A stretch of 64,000 nt of DNA from JAIBJN01 sp963775625 (GCA_963775625.1 CAVZJM010000011.1:104654-168653); one strand, 5' to 3'. Numbered from the stretch's first letter, positions 52,466 through 61,472 are shown. Program-made: numbers and translations. Notes: generated by a model from the sequence alone, not told the origin.

Positions 52466-53146
52466 TCACAGAAGGCGAAAGAGCGCGTCGCTGGTGAGCA
52501 GGAACCCGAAGAAGAGCGTCGAGAAGAACGTCAGCCGACGCTCGTTGGCCAGGAGCCGGGTCTCGGCCTCCTCCATCCAGCGATCGGCCCGCTCACCGGC
52601 GACGAGGTAGATCCCGACGGGAAGCCAGACGAGGACTGTCGCAATCGCTACGTACAACACTCCCAGGAGCACGTCCTGAACAGCAAGGAGGCCGGCGATG
52701 CCGACCGTCGCCCCGGCGACGATGGTGATGGTGAGACGCTTGACCCCGCCGACGCCGAGGAGGGCGCCCACCGAGAACGCCGTGCCCGGCCGGAGCCCCT
52801 TCAGTCGCGCCAGCAGCGACTGAGTCCTCGAGGGCCCGTCGCCGCGGAGCTGCGTCTCGCGGCGCCGCTCGGGCCACGCGAGGGCGAGCAGCCCGAGGCC
52901 GAACGCCAGCTCCAAGGCCGCCGTGAGGGTCTCGTTGCCTCCAGGTCGATTAGCCGTCGCCGCCGAGCCGAGGAGGACCGCCGCGAGGAAGGCAGCGGCC
53001 TGGCCGAGCACGAAGCCGATCATGAATGCCGTGCCGTTTGCCCGTCCGCGGCGACTCGTAAGGACGGCCAGCGACGCCAGCAGCGCCACGGGGCTCGCCG
53101 CGGCGACGATGGCGAACAGGAGAATCCGGGATGCTGTCTCGCCCAC
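52466..53146 (-). CDS. GAP/Sap family membrane protein
   Basis: 226 residues, six helices, with ILLFAIVAAASPVALLASLAVL at the N-terminus, GFVLGQAAAFLAAVLLG and a central ALLGVGGVKRLTITIVAG. This matches the actinobacterial GAP/Sap family, whose mycobacterial member is linked to sulfolipid export. The substrate here is unknown. It lies just upstream of the sugar operon on the same strand. Confidence 0.75.
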   Translation of the reverse strand: MGETASRILLFAIVAAASPVALLASLAVLTSRRGRANGTAFMIGFVLGQAAAFLAAVLLGSAATANRPGGNETLTAALELAFGLGLLALAWPERRRETQLRGDGPSRTQSLLARLKGLRPGTAFSVGALLGVGGVKRLTITIVAGATVGIAGLLAVQDVLLGVLYVAIATVLVWLPVGIYLVAGERADRWMEEAETRLLANERRLTFFSTLFFGFLLTSDALFRLL

Positions 53147-53175
53147 GCGCCAGGGCGGTTGTCAGGAGTGAAGCA

Positions 53176-53808
53176 TCACCCAACGTCGGCGGTGACGTGG
53201 GTGACGGGCAGGTCGTAGCGGCTCCGGGCGATCTCGACGACGCCCCGCTCCTTCCAGTTCGCCTCCTGCTCGGGGTGCGTCGCGAAGACGATCTCGTCGG
53301 CCGGGAACTCGCGTAGGGCGTCGTCGGCCGCCTGGATCGGATCGTCTGAGCCGACCTCGCCACGCGCGGCGACCCCCGCTTCGCCAAGCGCCGCGACCGA
53401 TCGCTCCAGATTCCCTCTCGCCTCGTGCGTGGCCTGGTCGTCACCGGTCCAGTGCGAGAGCCGCGACCCGAGCGCAGGCGCGACGACAAGCACCTCGAGG
53501 GGGCGCCCCTCTGCGCGCGAGCGCACCTCGTCCTGGAAAGCCTGTGAGGTCGCGCTGCCGTCGCTCACGACGAGGACTCTGAAAGCCCCGTCATGACGGC
53601 CTGGAGCACGTGTGGCCGGAGCATCGAGCTCCGATGGGTGCTGGTGCTTCCGGCCGATCGCCAGTACGACGAGCCCGAGCGCGACGAGCGCGATGATGCC
53701 GAAGAGGACCCAGCCCCAGACTCCGGCCTCGGCGGTCACCAGGACGAGGAAGATGACGCCGAGCACGACGGCGACGATCGGCACGGCCATGAACTCGCGG
53801 GATCTCAT
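53176..53808 (-). CDS. Two-helix membrane protein with a universal-stress-protein-like domain
   Basis: 210 residues. Two helices (MAVPIVAVVLGVIFLVLVTA; GWVLFGIIALVALGLVVLAI) are followed by a cytosolic alpha/beta domain with AFRVLVVSDGSATSQAF, RPLEVLVVAPALGSR, DDPIQAADDALREFPADEIVFATHP and a final VTHVTADVG strand, similar to Usp/Rossmann-like stress proteins. Role inferred as stress-related. It is 29 bp upstream of the GAP family gene on the same strand. Confidence 0.7.
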   Translation of the reverse strand: MRSREFMAVPIVAVVLGVIFLVLVTAEAGVWGWVLFGIIALVALGLVVLAIGRKHQHPSELDAPATRAPGRHDGAFRVLVVSDGSATSQAFQDEVRSRAEGRPLEVLVVAPALGSRLSHWTGDDQATHEARGNLERSVAALGEAGVAARGEVGSDDPIQAADDALREFPADEIVFATHPEQEANWKERGVVEIARSRYDLPVTHVTADVG

Positions 53809-53888
53809 GGACCGGCCCTATCTAACCATCCCCGCGCAGGCGGCTCAGATCAACCGGCCGACTGGCGATCCCGCACAGCCGGCTCAGA

Positions 53889-54056
53889 TCAGGCGTACTC
53901 CCCTCTCGTCGGCCGCATGATCGCGCCGATGAGCCAGAGCAGCGGAAAGAAAATCCCGAAGAAGAACATCCATCCGTGTCCGTTTCTGAGCGTCATGAAC
54001 CCGAGCGTGAACAGCAGCACCAGGTACAGGATGCCTCCGCCGACGTACCACCACAT
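53889..54056 (-). CDS. Small membrane protein (55 aa)
   Basis: ATG 54056 follows GGAGGAGAAA, an ideal ribosome-binding site. The product has two hydrophobic segments (YVGGGILYLVLLFTLGFM; GWMFFFGIFFPLLWLIGAIM) joined by a short hydrophilic turn and ends MRPTRGEYA. It is short enough to be missed by routine calls. No family recognised. Confidence 0.75.
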   Translation of the reverse strand: MWWYVGGGILYLVLLFTLGFMTLRNGHGWMFFFGIFFPLLWLIGAIMRPTRGEYA

Positions 54057-54141
54057 TTTCTCCTCCTTGGGCAGTGATTGGGGTCGTTTCGACTATTCCT
54101 AAATCGGAGGCATGCAAGCTACATCACGCGGATCGGACGAA

Positions 54142-54561
54142 CTAGCCAACAGCGTCCTTGACGATGTCGATCGCGGCAGTCTCGCCCGGCTTGACCCCGC
54201 CTTTGGCGTCGGCGACGGCGGAGGCCGCGCCCAAGACGAGCTGTCGGTAGGCGTCAACTTCGTCCGGGGCCTTCGCAGCGAGGATCGCGGTTGCGCTGTG
54301 AAGAGCCTCGACCGTCTCCGCCTCGGCCTCCTTCGACGAGGTGGTTAGGCCGAATCCGCTTCCGCGGATGGCGGCGAGCTCGCGGATGAACGGGCTCTCG
54401 CTGGTCTCACGCTGAGCGCCGAGATACTTTGCGAGCGCCCCAGCCTCGCCGAAGCTGTCGGTGAAGTCGCGGTCGCCTGTCGAGACGAGCATTCCTGCAC
54501 CCGTCACGCCCTTTTGCATCGTCTTCCACTCGTCCTCGGTGAAATCTGCTTTGGTCGCCAT
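54142..54561 (-). CDS. Conserved-type cytosolic protein of unknown function (139 aa)
   Basis: ATG 54561 follows AAAGGGAGGG. The sequence (FTEDEWKTMQKGVTGAGMLVS, FGEAGALAKYL, SPFIRELAAIRGSGFG, AKAPDEVDAYRQLVLGAASAV) is all-helical and resembles TerB/tellurite-resistance-like or similar conserved actinobacterial proteins, but no motif is decisive. Confidence 0.65.
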   Translation of the reverse strand: MATKADFTEDEWKTMQKGVTGAGMLVSTGDRDFTDSFGEAGALAKYLGAQRETSESPFIRELAAIRGSGFGLTTSSKEAEAETVEALHSATAILAAKAPDEVDAYRQLVLGAASAVADAKGGVKPGETAAIDIVKDAVG

Positions 54562-54691
54562 CGGCCCTCCCTTTTCCGTCCCTTCGCTGGGTGACGGGAT
54601 TGTCGCAGCCGATTTGGGGTGGGGCAATCGAGAGCGCCAGCCACCCCTCTGTCAGATGTCTTCTTGGACCCGAGGAGAAGCCCTCGCTCGG

Positions 54692-54712
54692 CGCCCGGCC
54701 GAAAGCCGGGCG
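54692..54712. terminator. Terminator-like hairpin
   Basis: CGCCCGGC-CGAAA-GCCGGGCG is a perfect 8-bp stem, about 67 nt beyond the stop of the DUF7144 gene. No T-tract follows, but the position suits a terminator. The rest of 54562-54778 shows no gene. Confidence 0.5.
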
Positions 54713-54778
54713 TCGTCGTGCTCAGGGTTGCGTCAGTCTCCCGGTTGTCGGAAGAACTCGTAGACCGGAGCGCGCCGT

Positions 54779-55192
54779 CTACAGCTCTTGCACCTTCTCC
54801 ACGTGACGCGTCAACGCCCAGATGACCCAGATGTCGAGCGCGATGATGAGGATCGCCCAGAAGGGGTAGTAGGGGATGAAGAAGAAGTTCGCGATCGCGC
54901 TCAGCGAGGCGAACAAGACGCCCACGACCCGCGCCCAGGTCGCGGCGGAGAAGAGGGCGAAACCGGCGCAGGCGACGAGGACTCCGGCGAGGAGTTGGAT
55001 CCAGCCGAAGCCGGTCGTGTCGACGTTGAAGGTGTAATTCTCCGCTACCACATAGAACCCGTCGTCGATGATCGCCACGAGACCGGCGATCGCGTGGAAG
55101 CAGCCGACTACGATCAAGATCACGCCGGCGAAGACGTAGCCTCCGGCGGCCTCGCTCGGAGGCTGACGACTCGGGGTTTGGTACTCGGTCAT
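54779..55192 (-). CDS. DUF7144-type four-helix membrane protein
   Basis: 137 residues with four helices: YVFAGVILIVVGCFHAIAGLVAI, GFGWIQLLAGVLVACAGFALFS, ARVVGVLFASLSAIANFFFI and WAILIIALDIWVIWAL. The FAGVILIVVGCFHAIAGLVAI and PYYPFWAILIIALDI features are typical of a widespread actinobacterial membrane family of unknown function. AAGGAG lies upstream of ATG 55192. Confidence 0.8.
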   Translation of the reverse strand: MTEYQTPSRQPPSEAAGGYVFAGVILIVVGCFHAIAGLVAIIDDGFYVVAENYTFNVDTTGFGWIQLLAGVLVACAGFALFSAATWARVVGVLFASLSAIANFFFIPYYPFWAILIIALDIWVIWALTRHVEKVQEL

Positions 55193-55223
55193 GTCATCGC
55201 TCCTTCCGTGGCGTCTCGACCGG

Positions 55224-55430
55224 TCACCAGCCTGGTGCCCCTAGCCGGTCCTTCCCGCGCTGCGAACTCGGGTCCGCTCCTCCCCAATCGTGAGGATCAT
55301 CCCGGACACGAGGTCGAAACTCGTGTCCGGCGCCATTCTGACGCTTGAGCCGAAGATCGTCCACCCGTTCCGCGCTGGCCGCCGCGGCGGCCAGCGCGAC
55401 GACGACGATGAGGATCCCGAGCGTTCTCAT
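55224..55430 (-). CDS. Possible short exported peptide (68 aa)
   Basis: The N-terminus MRTLGILIVVVALAAAAASA is a good signal-peptide candidate, but the remainder is hydrophilic and low in recognisable structure. No clear ribosome-binding site. The surrounding 310 bp (55193-55503) otherwise contain nothing I can support. Treat as tentative. Confidence 0.3.
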   Translation of the reverse strand: MRTLGILIVVVALAAAAASAERVDDLRLKRQNGAGHEFRPRVRDDPHDWGGADPSSQRGKDRLGAPGW

Positions 55431-55503
55431 TTGCGAGGGTGCTTTCGCTACCCCGCGTCCGCATCGCCCCGATGGGATGGTCGCCCGATCTCGGCGTCGA
55501 GCC

Positions 55504-55812
55504 TCACGTTGGGGGCTCCCTCAGCCGGTTGAACCGCTCCAGGGCTTCGTCGACGTCGTAGCCGAGGGCAAGGGCGAGCTTGGGAGCGGCCGACACGACA
55601 CGGTCCGCGCCAATCGAGGGCAGCACGGCCACGAGCACGCCGACGATCTCGTCGACGGAGGCACCCGATCCAAGCCCAGACTCGATCGCGGACATGTACT
55701 CGGGCGTCGAAGCGCCGACCGCCACCAGAGCGCCGACGCGCGCGAGAGCCTGGGTTCTGGCGTCGAGGCCGGACGCCGAGGTATCCGCGAATCCCCTGGC
55801 GATTCGCGCCAC
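55504..55812 (-). CDS. Carboxymuconolactone decarboxylase-like protein
   Basis: 102 residues with the helical CMD fold: DARTQALARVGALVAVGAS, SGASVDEIVGVLVAVLPSIGADRV and a C-terminal ALALGYDVDEAL. The Cys-x-x-Cys pair of AhpD-type members is absent, so peroxidase partnership is unlikely. The role is unknown. GTG 55812 is the likely start. Confidence 0.65.
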   Translation of the reverse strand: MARIARGFADTSASGLDARTQALARVGALVAVGASTPEYMSAIESGLGSGASVDEIVGVLVAVLPSIGADRVVSAAPKLALALGYDVDEALERFNRLREPPT

Positions 55813-55950
55813 CGGCTTGGCAGCAGGTAACCCACATGGGACGATGCGCCGCCCCTCCCGGATGCCAAACTCCGGCGGAGCGAGGGCACGGATCGACCGT
55901 CCGGCAACGGACGTAGTCTGACGACGTCAACCCGATCACGGAGCTGAGGC

Positions 55951-57159
55951 TTGAGGATCCGGAGAACGACGCACAAGGACGACGCGGGATCGGACAAGCC
56001 ACGGGAGCCCGACGAGCCCGAAGTCGTCCACCTCGACGAGGCTCAGCTCGGACAGCTGTCCGCGGTCTTCGCCGCCCCGCGCTGGCTCCGCGACCTGGGG
56101 CTGGCGTCGTGGCTGATCACCGGCGTCCTGCTGGTGCTCGTTGGGCTGATCTGGCTCGTGGGCGCGACCTCGACGATCACGCAGCCCCTGATCGTGGGCT
56201 TCGTGGTCGCGTGCGTGACGCTGCCGCTCGTGCGCTGGCTCGCGCACCGCCGTGTCGGGCGCGGAGGCGCGGCGGGAATCGTGCTCCTCCTGCTCCTGGC
56301 GATCGGAATCCTCGTGGGCGTGCTCGTCATCGGCGGAATCACTTCCCAGCTCGACGACATCTCGGCGAACGGCTCGAGCGCCGCCGACGAGATCCAGGGC
56401 TGGCTCGAGGACGCCGGCGTCGACTCGTCCGGGGCCGAGAATGCGAGCAGCACGGCGAAGGAGGACCTCCCCCAGGTCATCTCGACGCTCGTCAACGGCC
56501 TCGCCACCGGCGTCAGCAGCCTGACTTCCCTCGCGCTCGGGCTCTCGTTCTTCCTCCTCAGCCTCTTCTTCCTCCTCAAGGACGGCCCCTCGTTGAGGTC
56601 CTGGGTCGAGGATCACTCCGGTATTCCGAAGCCCGTTGCCAGGACGATTACCGGCGACGTGATCACCTCGTTCCAGCGCTACTTCGCCGGCGTGACCATC
56701 GTCGCTGCCTACAACGGGATCCTCGTCGGCCTCGCCGCGCTCCTGCTCGGAGTCCCGCTGGCTGGCACGATCGCAGTCGTGACCTTCGTCTGCGCCTACG
56801 TCCCGTACATCGGAGCGTTCTTCGCGGGCGCGTTCGCCGTCGTGATCGCGCTCGGCTCGGAGGGGACGACAGACGCACTGATCATGCTCGTGGTCGTCAT
56901 CCTCGCCAACGGCGCGCTCCAGCAGGTCGTCCAACCGATCGCGTACGGAGCCACGCTCGGCCTGAACCCGCTCGTCGTCCTCATCGTCACGATCAGCGCC
57001 GGCGCTCTCTTTGGGATGGTCGGGCTCGTCCTCGCCGCACCACTCACATCGGCCGGCGTCCACATCGCCGCCGATCTGGCGCGGGCCAAGGCCGCGGTGG
57101 CGGCCAAGGCGAAGGCCGCCGCGCCGCCGCCCGACGCACCCGAGCCAGAGCCGGCGTAG
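55951..57159 (+). CDS. AI-2E family transporter (second copy)
   Basis: 402 residues from TTG 55951. An acidic N-terminal tail (DEPEVVHLDEAQLGQL) precedes the same fold as the permease at 773: paired N-terminal helices, a soluble loop, and helices with FVCAYVPYIGAFFAGAFAVVIAL, ANGALQQVVQPIAYGATLGLNPLVVLI and FGMVGLVLAAPLTSAG. An Ala/Pro-rich tail closes it. It leads a four-gene plus-strand unit, 4 bp upstream of the next start. Confidence 0.88.
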   Translation: MRIRRTTHKDDAGSDKPREPDEPEVVHLDEAQLGQLSAVFAAPRWLRDLGLASWLITGVLLVLVGLIWLVGATSTITQPLIVGFVVACVTLPLVRWLAHRRVGRGGAAGIVLLLLLAIGILVGVLVIGGITSQLDDISANGSSAADEIQGWLEDAGVDSSGAENASSTAKEDLPQVISTLVNGLATGVSSLTSLALGLSFFLLSLFFLLKDGPSLRSWVEDHSGIPKPVARTITGDVITSFQRYFAGVTIVAAYNGILVGLAALLLGVPLAGTIAVVTFVCAYVPYIGAFFAGAFAVVIALGSEGTTDALIMLVVVILANGALQQVVQPIAYGATLGLNPLVVLIVTISAGALFGMVGLVLAAPLTSAGVHIAADLARAKAAVAAKAKAAAPPPDAPEPEPA

Positions 57160-57163
57160 GCGC

Positions 57164-58357
57164 ATGAGCACCCACGCCGAGGAGAGGCCTTCCCGGGTCC
57201 TGCCCTTCCACGACCCTTCGCGCCGCCGGCGCCTGAAGAAGGTCGTGACCTGGCTCCTCGGGACTGCCGTGGTGATCGTCCTCCTCCATCTGGGGGGTGT
57301 CGACGTCCTCGGCTGGCTGCAGGACCTGTGGGACGAGATCAAGGCCGTCCCGGCCGGCTATATCGCCGCAGGGCTCCTCTTCCAGACCGGGGTGACGACG
57401 TTCGCCGCGATCTCGTACTACGGCATCCTCAGCGCCGCCTACCCCGGCGAGGCCACCTTCCCGCCGATCCTGACCGCCTACGCGGTCGGCGTGGCGATGA
57501 ACGGCTTCCTGCCCGCGAACATCGGCACGTTCGTGACGCTGCTCATGTTCGTGGCGATCATCCCCGCCTGCACATTCGCGGGCGCGATCGCCGCCTACCT
57601 CGTGCAGAAGATCTTCTTCACGATCGCCGGGACCTTCGTCTACCTCTACCTCTTCCTCTCCGTCCCGAACTCCTTCGACCAGAACCTCGGCAACCTCACC
57701 GACCACCCCGTGCTCTTCATCGCGATCGCGGGCGGCGTCATCTTCCTGCTCGTCCTCGTCGGCCGCATCTTCTGGAAGCAGGTGAAGAAGCTGTGGGCCC
57801 AGGCGAAGAAGGGCGGGGTGATCCTCTCCCAGCCGAGGCGCTACTTCTCCCGGGTCTTCCTGCCCTCCTTCCTGTCGTGGACCTGCAAGTTGATCGTGGT
57901 CGCGATCTTCCTCGCCGCCTTCGCCATCCCGGTCACGTTCGAGTCGGTCATGTGGGTGGTGGGCTCCGGCTCGCTCGCGAACGTCGTCTCGGTGACGCCC
58001 GGCGCCGTCGGCATCACGCAGGCCACCAACGCGCTCGCCCTCGACGTCTGCTGCGAGGTTCCGAAGGCCCAGGCAGTCGACTACTCGACGGCGCAACAGC
58101 TGATCACGACGGCGTGGAACGTCCTCTTCGCGATCGTCCTCACGGTCTGGGTCTTCGGCTGGACCGGCGGCAAGCTGCTCGTCGGTCAGTCCTATTCGGA
58201 CGCCAAGGAGAAGGTCGCCGAGCAGAAGGAGCAGCGCGCGGCGAAAAAGGAGGCGAAGCGAGCGGAGCGCAAGGCGGAGGGCGGGAGCCTGCTCGACCGT
58301 GTTCGCCCACGCCATGAGGGCACGAACGGCTCCGAGCGAAAGGACGACAGCGAGTGA
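57164..58357 (+). CDS. UPF0104-type (lysylphosphatidylglycerol-synthase-TM-like) membrane protein
   Basis: 397 residues, about eight helices, with VAMNGFLPANIGTFVTLLMF, FYLAAF-like helical packing and SVTPGAVGITQATNALAL, a hallmark of this superfamily (UPF0104/LPG synthase membrane region). Such proteins act as lipid flippases or lipid-modifying transporters; the soluble tRNA-dependent domain of MprF is absent. The long basic/charged C-terminal tail (QKEQRAAKKEAKRAERK) is unusual. The TGA overlaps the next start (GTGA). Confidence 0.8.
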   Translation: MSTHAEERPSRVLPFHDPSRRRRLKKVVTWLLGTAVVIVLLHLGGVDVLGWLQDLWDEIKAVPAGYIAAGLLFQTGVTTFAAISYYGILSAAYPGEATFPPILTAYAVGVAMNGFLPANIGTFVTLLMFVAIIPACTFAGAIAAYLVQKIFFTIAGTFVYLYLFLSVPNSFDQNLGNLTDHPVLFIAIAGGVIFLLVLVGRIFWKQVKKLWAQAKKGGVILSQPRRYFSRVFLPSFLSWTCKLIVVAIFLAAFAIPVTFESVMWVVGSGSLANVVSVTPGAVGITQATNALALDVCCEVPKAQAVDYSTAQQLITTAWNVLFAIVLTVWVFGWTGGKLLVGQSYSDAKEKVAEQKEQRAAKKEAKRAERKAEGGSLLDRVRPRHEGTNGSERKDDSE

Positions 58358-60354
58358 CTTCGGACGGATCCTCGGCGGCCTTCGGCGACCTCCTGACCTG
58401 GAACCCCGAGCGACCACGCCTTCGGCCCGGCCCGCTCGTCATCTCGTGGCTCGTCTCCGCTCTGGCCCTCGTGGCGGCGGCTGCAATCTCGCCGGGTGCG
58501 TCGATCGAGGGCTTCTGGGGCGCGCTCCTGGTGGCCGCGGTTGTCGGCGTGCTCAACGCCTTCGTCCCGCCCCTGATCGCGGCGCTGCGGCTGCCGTTCA
58601 CGCTCGTCCTCGGGTTCCTCCTCGTTCTCTTCGCCGACGCGGCCATGCTGATGGTCGCCGACTCGCTCACCGACGGCGCGATCCAGCTCGACTCGTTCTG
58701 GAACGCTCTGCTCGTGGCGCTCCTCGCCTCGGCGGCGAGCGTCGTCATCGACGTGCTGATCGGCGCCAACGACGACGCGTACACGATCGGCGTGATCCAG
58801 CGCCTGGCGCGGCGATCCGGAGAGAAAGTCGAGACCGACGCGCCCGGGATCATCTTTCTCGAGATCGACGGACTCGCCCTCCCGGTCCTCACGCGCGCGA
58901 TGCGCGACGGCAACGCCCCCACCATGGCCCGCTGGCTGACCGAGGACACGCATGCTCTGGCCGAGTGGGAGACGGACCTCTCGTCCCAGACCGGCGCCAG
59001 CCAGGCCGGGATCCTCCTCGGCTCGAACGAGGACATCTCGGCCTTCCGCTGGGTGGAGAAGGAGACCGGGACTCTCATGACGTGCTCGGCCCCACCCGAC
59101 TGTGCCGAGATCGAACGGCGGCACTCCACCGGGATCGGCCTGCTTGCGGACGGGGGCGCGAGCCGCGGCAACCTCCTCTCCGGCGAGGCCGACCACCTGA
59201 TCCTCACCGTCTCGAAGCTCGAGGCCGAGAAGAAGGCGAACCCCGGCTATCGCGCCTTCCTCGCCAACGGCTTCAACGTCACGCGTGCGCTCGTTCTGTT
59301 CTTCTGGGAGGTGATCCTCGAGATCTCGGCCTCGGCACGCCAGCGGCGGCGCGACGTCCACCCACGCGGCCATCGCGGAGGCCTGTACCCGTTCATGCGC
59401 GCCGCCATGTGCGTCGTGGTACGCGACCTGATCGTCTACGGCGTCCTCACGGACATGATGAAAGGGCGACCGGCCATGTATGCGACCTTCTCGAGCTACG
59501 ACGAGGTCGCTCACCACTCCGGCCTCGAGCGCGCCGACACGCTCGAGGCGCTCCGGAAGCTCGACGACCAGTTCGGGCGGATCGACCGCGCCCGCCGTTA
59601 CGCCCCCCGGCCGTACGAGATCGTCGTCCTCTCAGACCACGGCCAGACGCAGGGCGCGACGTTCAAGCAGCGAAACGGCTACGGCCTGGACGACCTCGTC
59701 GAGCGCTCGCTGGCAACGGGGCAGGTCGCCGAGATGGCCGGCGGCGACGAGCAGGACTCCATGGTCGGCCACGCGCTCGGAGAGGCCACCGGGCGAACGC
59801 AGAAGCAGAAGCGGCCGAAGAACGACGTCAGCGGAGAGACCGCCGTCGTGCTCGGCTCGGGGAACCTGGGGCTCGTCTACCTGATGGAGGAGCCGCGGCG
59901 CCTCACCCTCGAGGAGCTCGACGAGCGTCATCCCGAGCTGATCCCGGCGCTGCGCTCACATCCGCACGTCGGCTGGATCCTCGTGCGCTCGGCCGAGCAC
60001 GGCGCCGTGGCGCTCGGCGCCAACGGCGCCCACTACCTCGCCGAAGGCCGGGTCGAGGGCGAGGACCCGCTGGCGGCGTTCCCGCCGAACGCCCCGCGGC
60101 ATCTCCTGCGCACGGACGGGTTTGCACACGTCGCGGACATCATGGTGGGAAGCTTCTACGATCACGACCTCGAGGAGGGCTGCGCGTTCGAGGAGCTGAT
60201 CTGCTTCCACGGAGGGCTGGGAGGCCCGCAGACGCGGCCGTTCATCCTCCACCCCGTCGGCCTGCGCGTCCCCGAGGGCGAGATCCTCGGCGCGGCCGCC
60301 GTCCACAGGGTCCTCCTCGACTGGCGCAAGCAGCTCAACGCCGGCGGAGCCTAG
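58354..60354 (+). CDS. Holin-like four-helix domain fused to a type I phosphodiesterase / alkaline phosphatase superfamily domain
   Basis: 666 residues. Four helices (residues about 28-150) resemble the phage holin 4-type (superfamily IV) membrane domain. Residues 160-640 form an alkaline-phosphatase-superfamily domain: metal/nucleophile strand APGIIFLEIDGLALPVLTRAM, SSQTGASQAGILLGS, YATFSSYDEVAHHSG, VVLSDHGQTQG and a C-terminal ICFHGGLGGPQTRPF. The metal ligands Asp/His of SYDEVAHHSG and SDHGQT are present, so it is probably an active phosphohydrolase facing the outside or acting on lipid-linked substrates. The coupled neighbours (UPF0104, PLDc_N) point to envelope lipid or teichoic-type polymer metabolism. 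Confidence 0.8.
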   Translation: MTSDGSSAAFGDLLTWNPERPRLRPGPLVISWLVSALALVAAAAISPGASIEGFWGALLVAAVVGVLNAFVPPLIAALRLPFTLVLGFLLVLFADAAMLMVADSLTDGAIQLDSFWNALLVALLASAASVVIDVLIGANDDAYTIGVIQRLARRSGEKVETDAPGIIFLEIDGLALPVLTRAMRDGNAPTMARWLTEDTHALAEWETDLSSQTGASQAGILLGSNEDISAFRWVEKETGTLMTCSAPPDCAEIERRHSTGIGLLADGGASRGNLLSGEADHLILTVSKLEAEKKANPGYRAFLANGFNVTRALVLFFWEVILEISASARQRRRDVHPRGHRGGLYPFMRAAMCVVVRDLIVYGVLTDMMKGRPAMYATFSSYDEVAHHSGLERADTLEALRKLDDQFGRIDRARRYAPRPYEIVVLSDHGQTQGATFKQRNGYGLDDLVERSLATGQVAEMAGGDEQDSMVGHALGEATGRTQKQKRPKNDVSGETAVVLGSGNLGLVYLMEEPRRLTLEELDERHPELIPALRSHPHVGWILVRSAEHGAVALGANGAHYLAEGRVEGEDPLAAFPPNAPRHLLRTDGFAHVADIMVGSFYDHDLEEGCAFEELICFHGGLGGPQTRPFILHPVGLRVPEGEILGAAAVHRVLLDWRKQLNAGGA

Positions 60355-61472
60355 ACGTGGTCTACGGGCTCTACACCCTTGTGGGCCTGGCCGCGCTCGC
60401 GCTCATCGTCGCCACGCTCGTCAGCGTCTTTCGCAACGACGACATCTCGGGCGGGGAGAAGGCCGTCTGGGTCATCGCGACGATCGTCTTCCCGTTCCTC
60501 GGGTCGCTCGTCTACTTCACCGTCCGCCGCGGCTGGTGAGGGCCGGCGCAGGCGGGAGACGAGGATCCCGCAGCCGAGCAGCGCCGCCTCGACCAGCGTG
60601 ATCGCCAGGCGGTTGAGGACGGTCACGCCGAGGGCGGCGCCGGCCGGCACGACGACGACGAGCAGGCCGTACATCGACGCTTCGCGCACGCCCAGGCCCG
60701 ACGGTGCGAACACGGTCAGCACGGCCACGATCGCGCCCACGGCCGCCGCGCCGCCGAGGTAGGGGATCGTCTCGATGCCAGGATCGGCGCCCAGCGAGCG
60801 GAGCAGGAGGTAGAGGGCGGTGCCGCCGACGAGCCACGTGCACGCGTAGTAGCCCAGGAGCCCGACCAGCACCCGATACGGGAGCGGCGGCGGCTCGGGC
60901 GCGCCGAAGCGGCGGAAGATTGCGCGCGTCAGCGCGGTGAACACCCGCGGGTGGAGGAGCACCGCCGTCACGACCGCGAACGCGAAGAGCGGCACGACGG
61001 CCGTCTCGACGGCCTCCACGGCGCTCAGGCCGGCGGTGAAGACGAGAATGCCGGCCACGGCCGAGAGCCCGGCCTCCAGCAGGATCGAGCTGACGACGAA
61101 GGACGTGTCGGAGACGCCGCCCGCCTTGCGAAGCCAGACGATGCGGGCCAGGGGCGTCCAGATCCCTCCGGGGATGTACTTGGCCAGCATCGAGGCCATC
61201 TCGGCCTGGAGCGCGATCCCGTAGGAGACGCGGATCCGCAGTGCCCCGAGGAGCCACCACCAGCCGACTGCGAAGAGCAGGTAGTACGCGGCGAGGACGG
61301 CGAGCGCGGCCGCGAGGTAGACCGGATCCGTGTCCGCCAGCAGCGGAACGGCGTCGGCCCACACGTCCCTGAGCGCGTAGCCGAAGAACGCGAGGACGGC
61401 GACCAGGAACGCAAGCTGGAGCCCGACGAGCACGCGCCGGCGGCGGAGGAACGCGGGAAGCCGGCTCGTCAC
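60351..61472 (-). CDS. UPF0104-type membrane protein (C-terminal end uncertain)
   Basis: Up to 373 residues; the recognisable part ends near 60540. Helices include LVGLQLAFLVAVLAFFGYAL, EMASMLAKYIPGGIWTPLARI, VLTVFAPSGLGVREASMYGLL (the superfamily hallmark) and a last helix ILVSRLRR. The remaining about 60 residues are charged and lie antisense to the PLDc_N gene, so a missed stop or an indel is possible. It shares the family of 57164-58357 but faces the other way. Likely lipid transport or a polymer-associated role. Confidence 0.75.
   Translation of the reverse strand: MTSRLPAFLRRRRVLVGLQLAFLVAVLAFFGYALRDVWADAVPLLADTDPVYLAAALAVLAAYYLLFAVGWWWLLGALRIRVSYGIALQAEMASMLAKYIPGGIWTPLARIVWLRKAGGVSDTSFVVSSILLEAGLSAVAGILVFTAGLSAVEAVETAVVPLFAFAVVTAVLLHPRVFTALTRAIFRRFGAPEPPPLPYRVLVGLLGYYACTWLVGGTALYLLLRSLGADPGIETIPYLGGAAAVGAIVAVLTVFAPSGLGVREASMYGLLVVVVPAGAALGVTVLNRLAITLVEAALLGCGILVSRLRRPSPAAADGEVDERPEEREDDRRDDPDGLLPARDVVVAKDADERGDDERERGQAHKGVEPVDHV
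60357..60539 (+). CDS. PLDc_N-domain small membrane protein (60 aa)
   Basis: Two helices (LYTLVGLAALALIVATLVSVF; KAVWVIATIVFPFLGSLVYF) separated by RNDDISGGE match the phospholipase-D-nuclease N-terminal (PLDc_N) family of small membrane proteins. GTG 60357 starts 2 nt after the phosphodiesterase stop. Function unknown. Its coding region is antisense to the end of the convergent UPF0104 frame. Confidence 0.8.
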   Translation: MVYGLYTLVGLAALALIVATLVSVFRNDDISGGEKAVWVIATIVFPFLGSLVYFTVRRGW

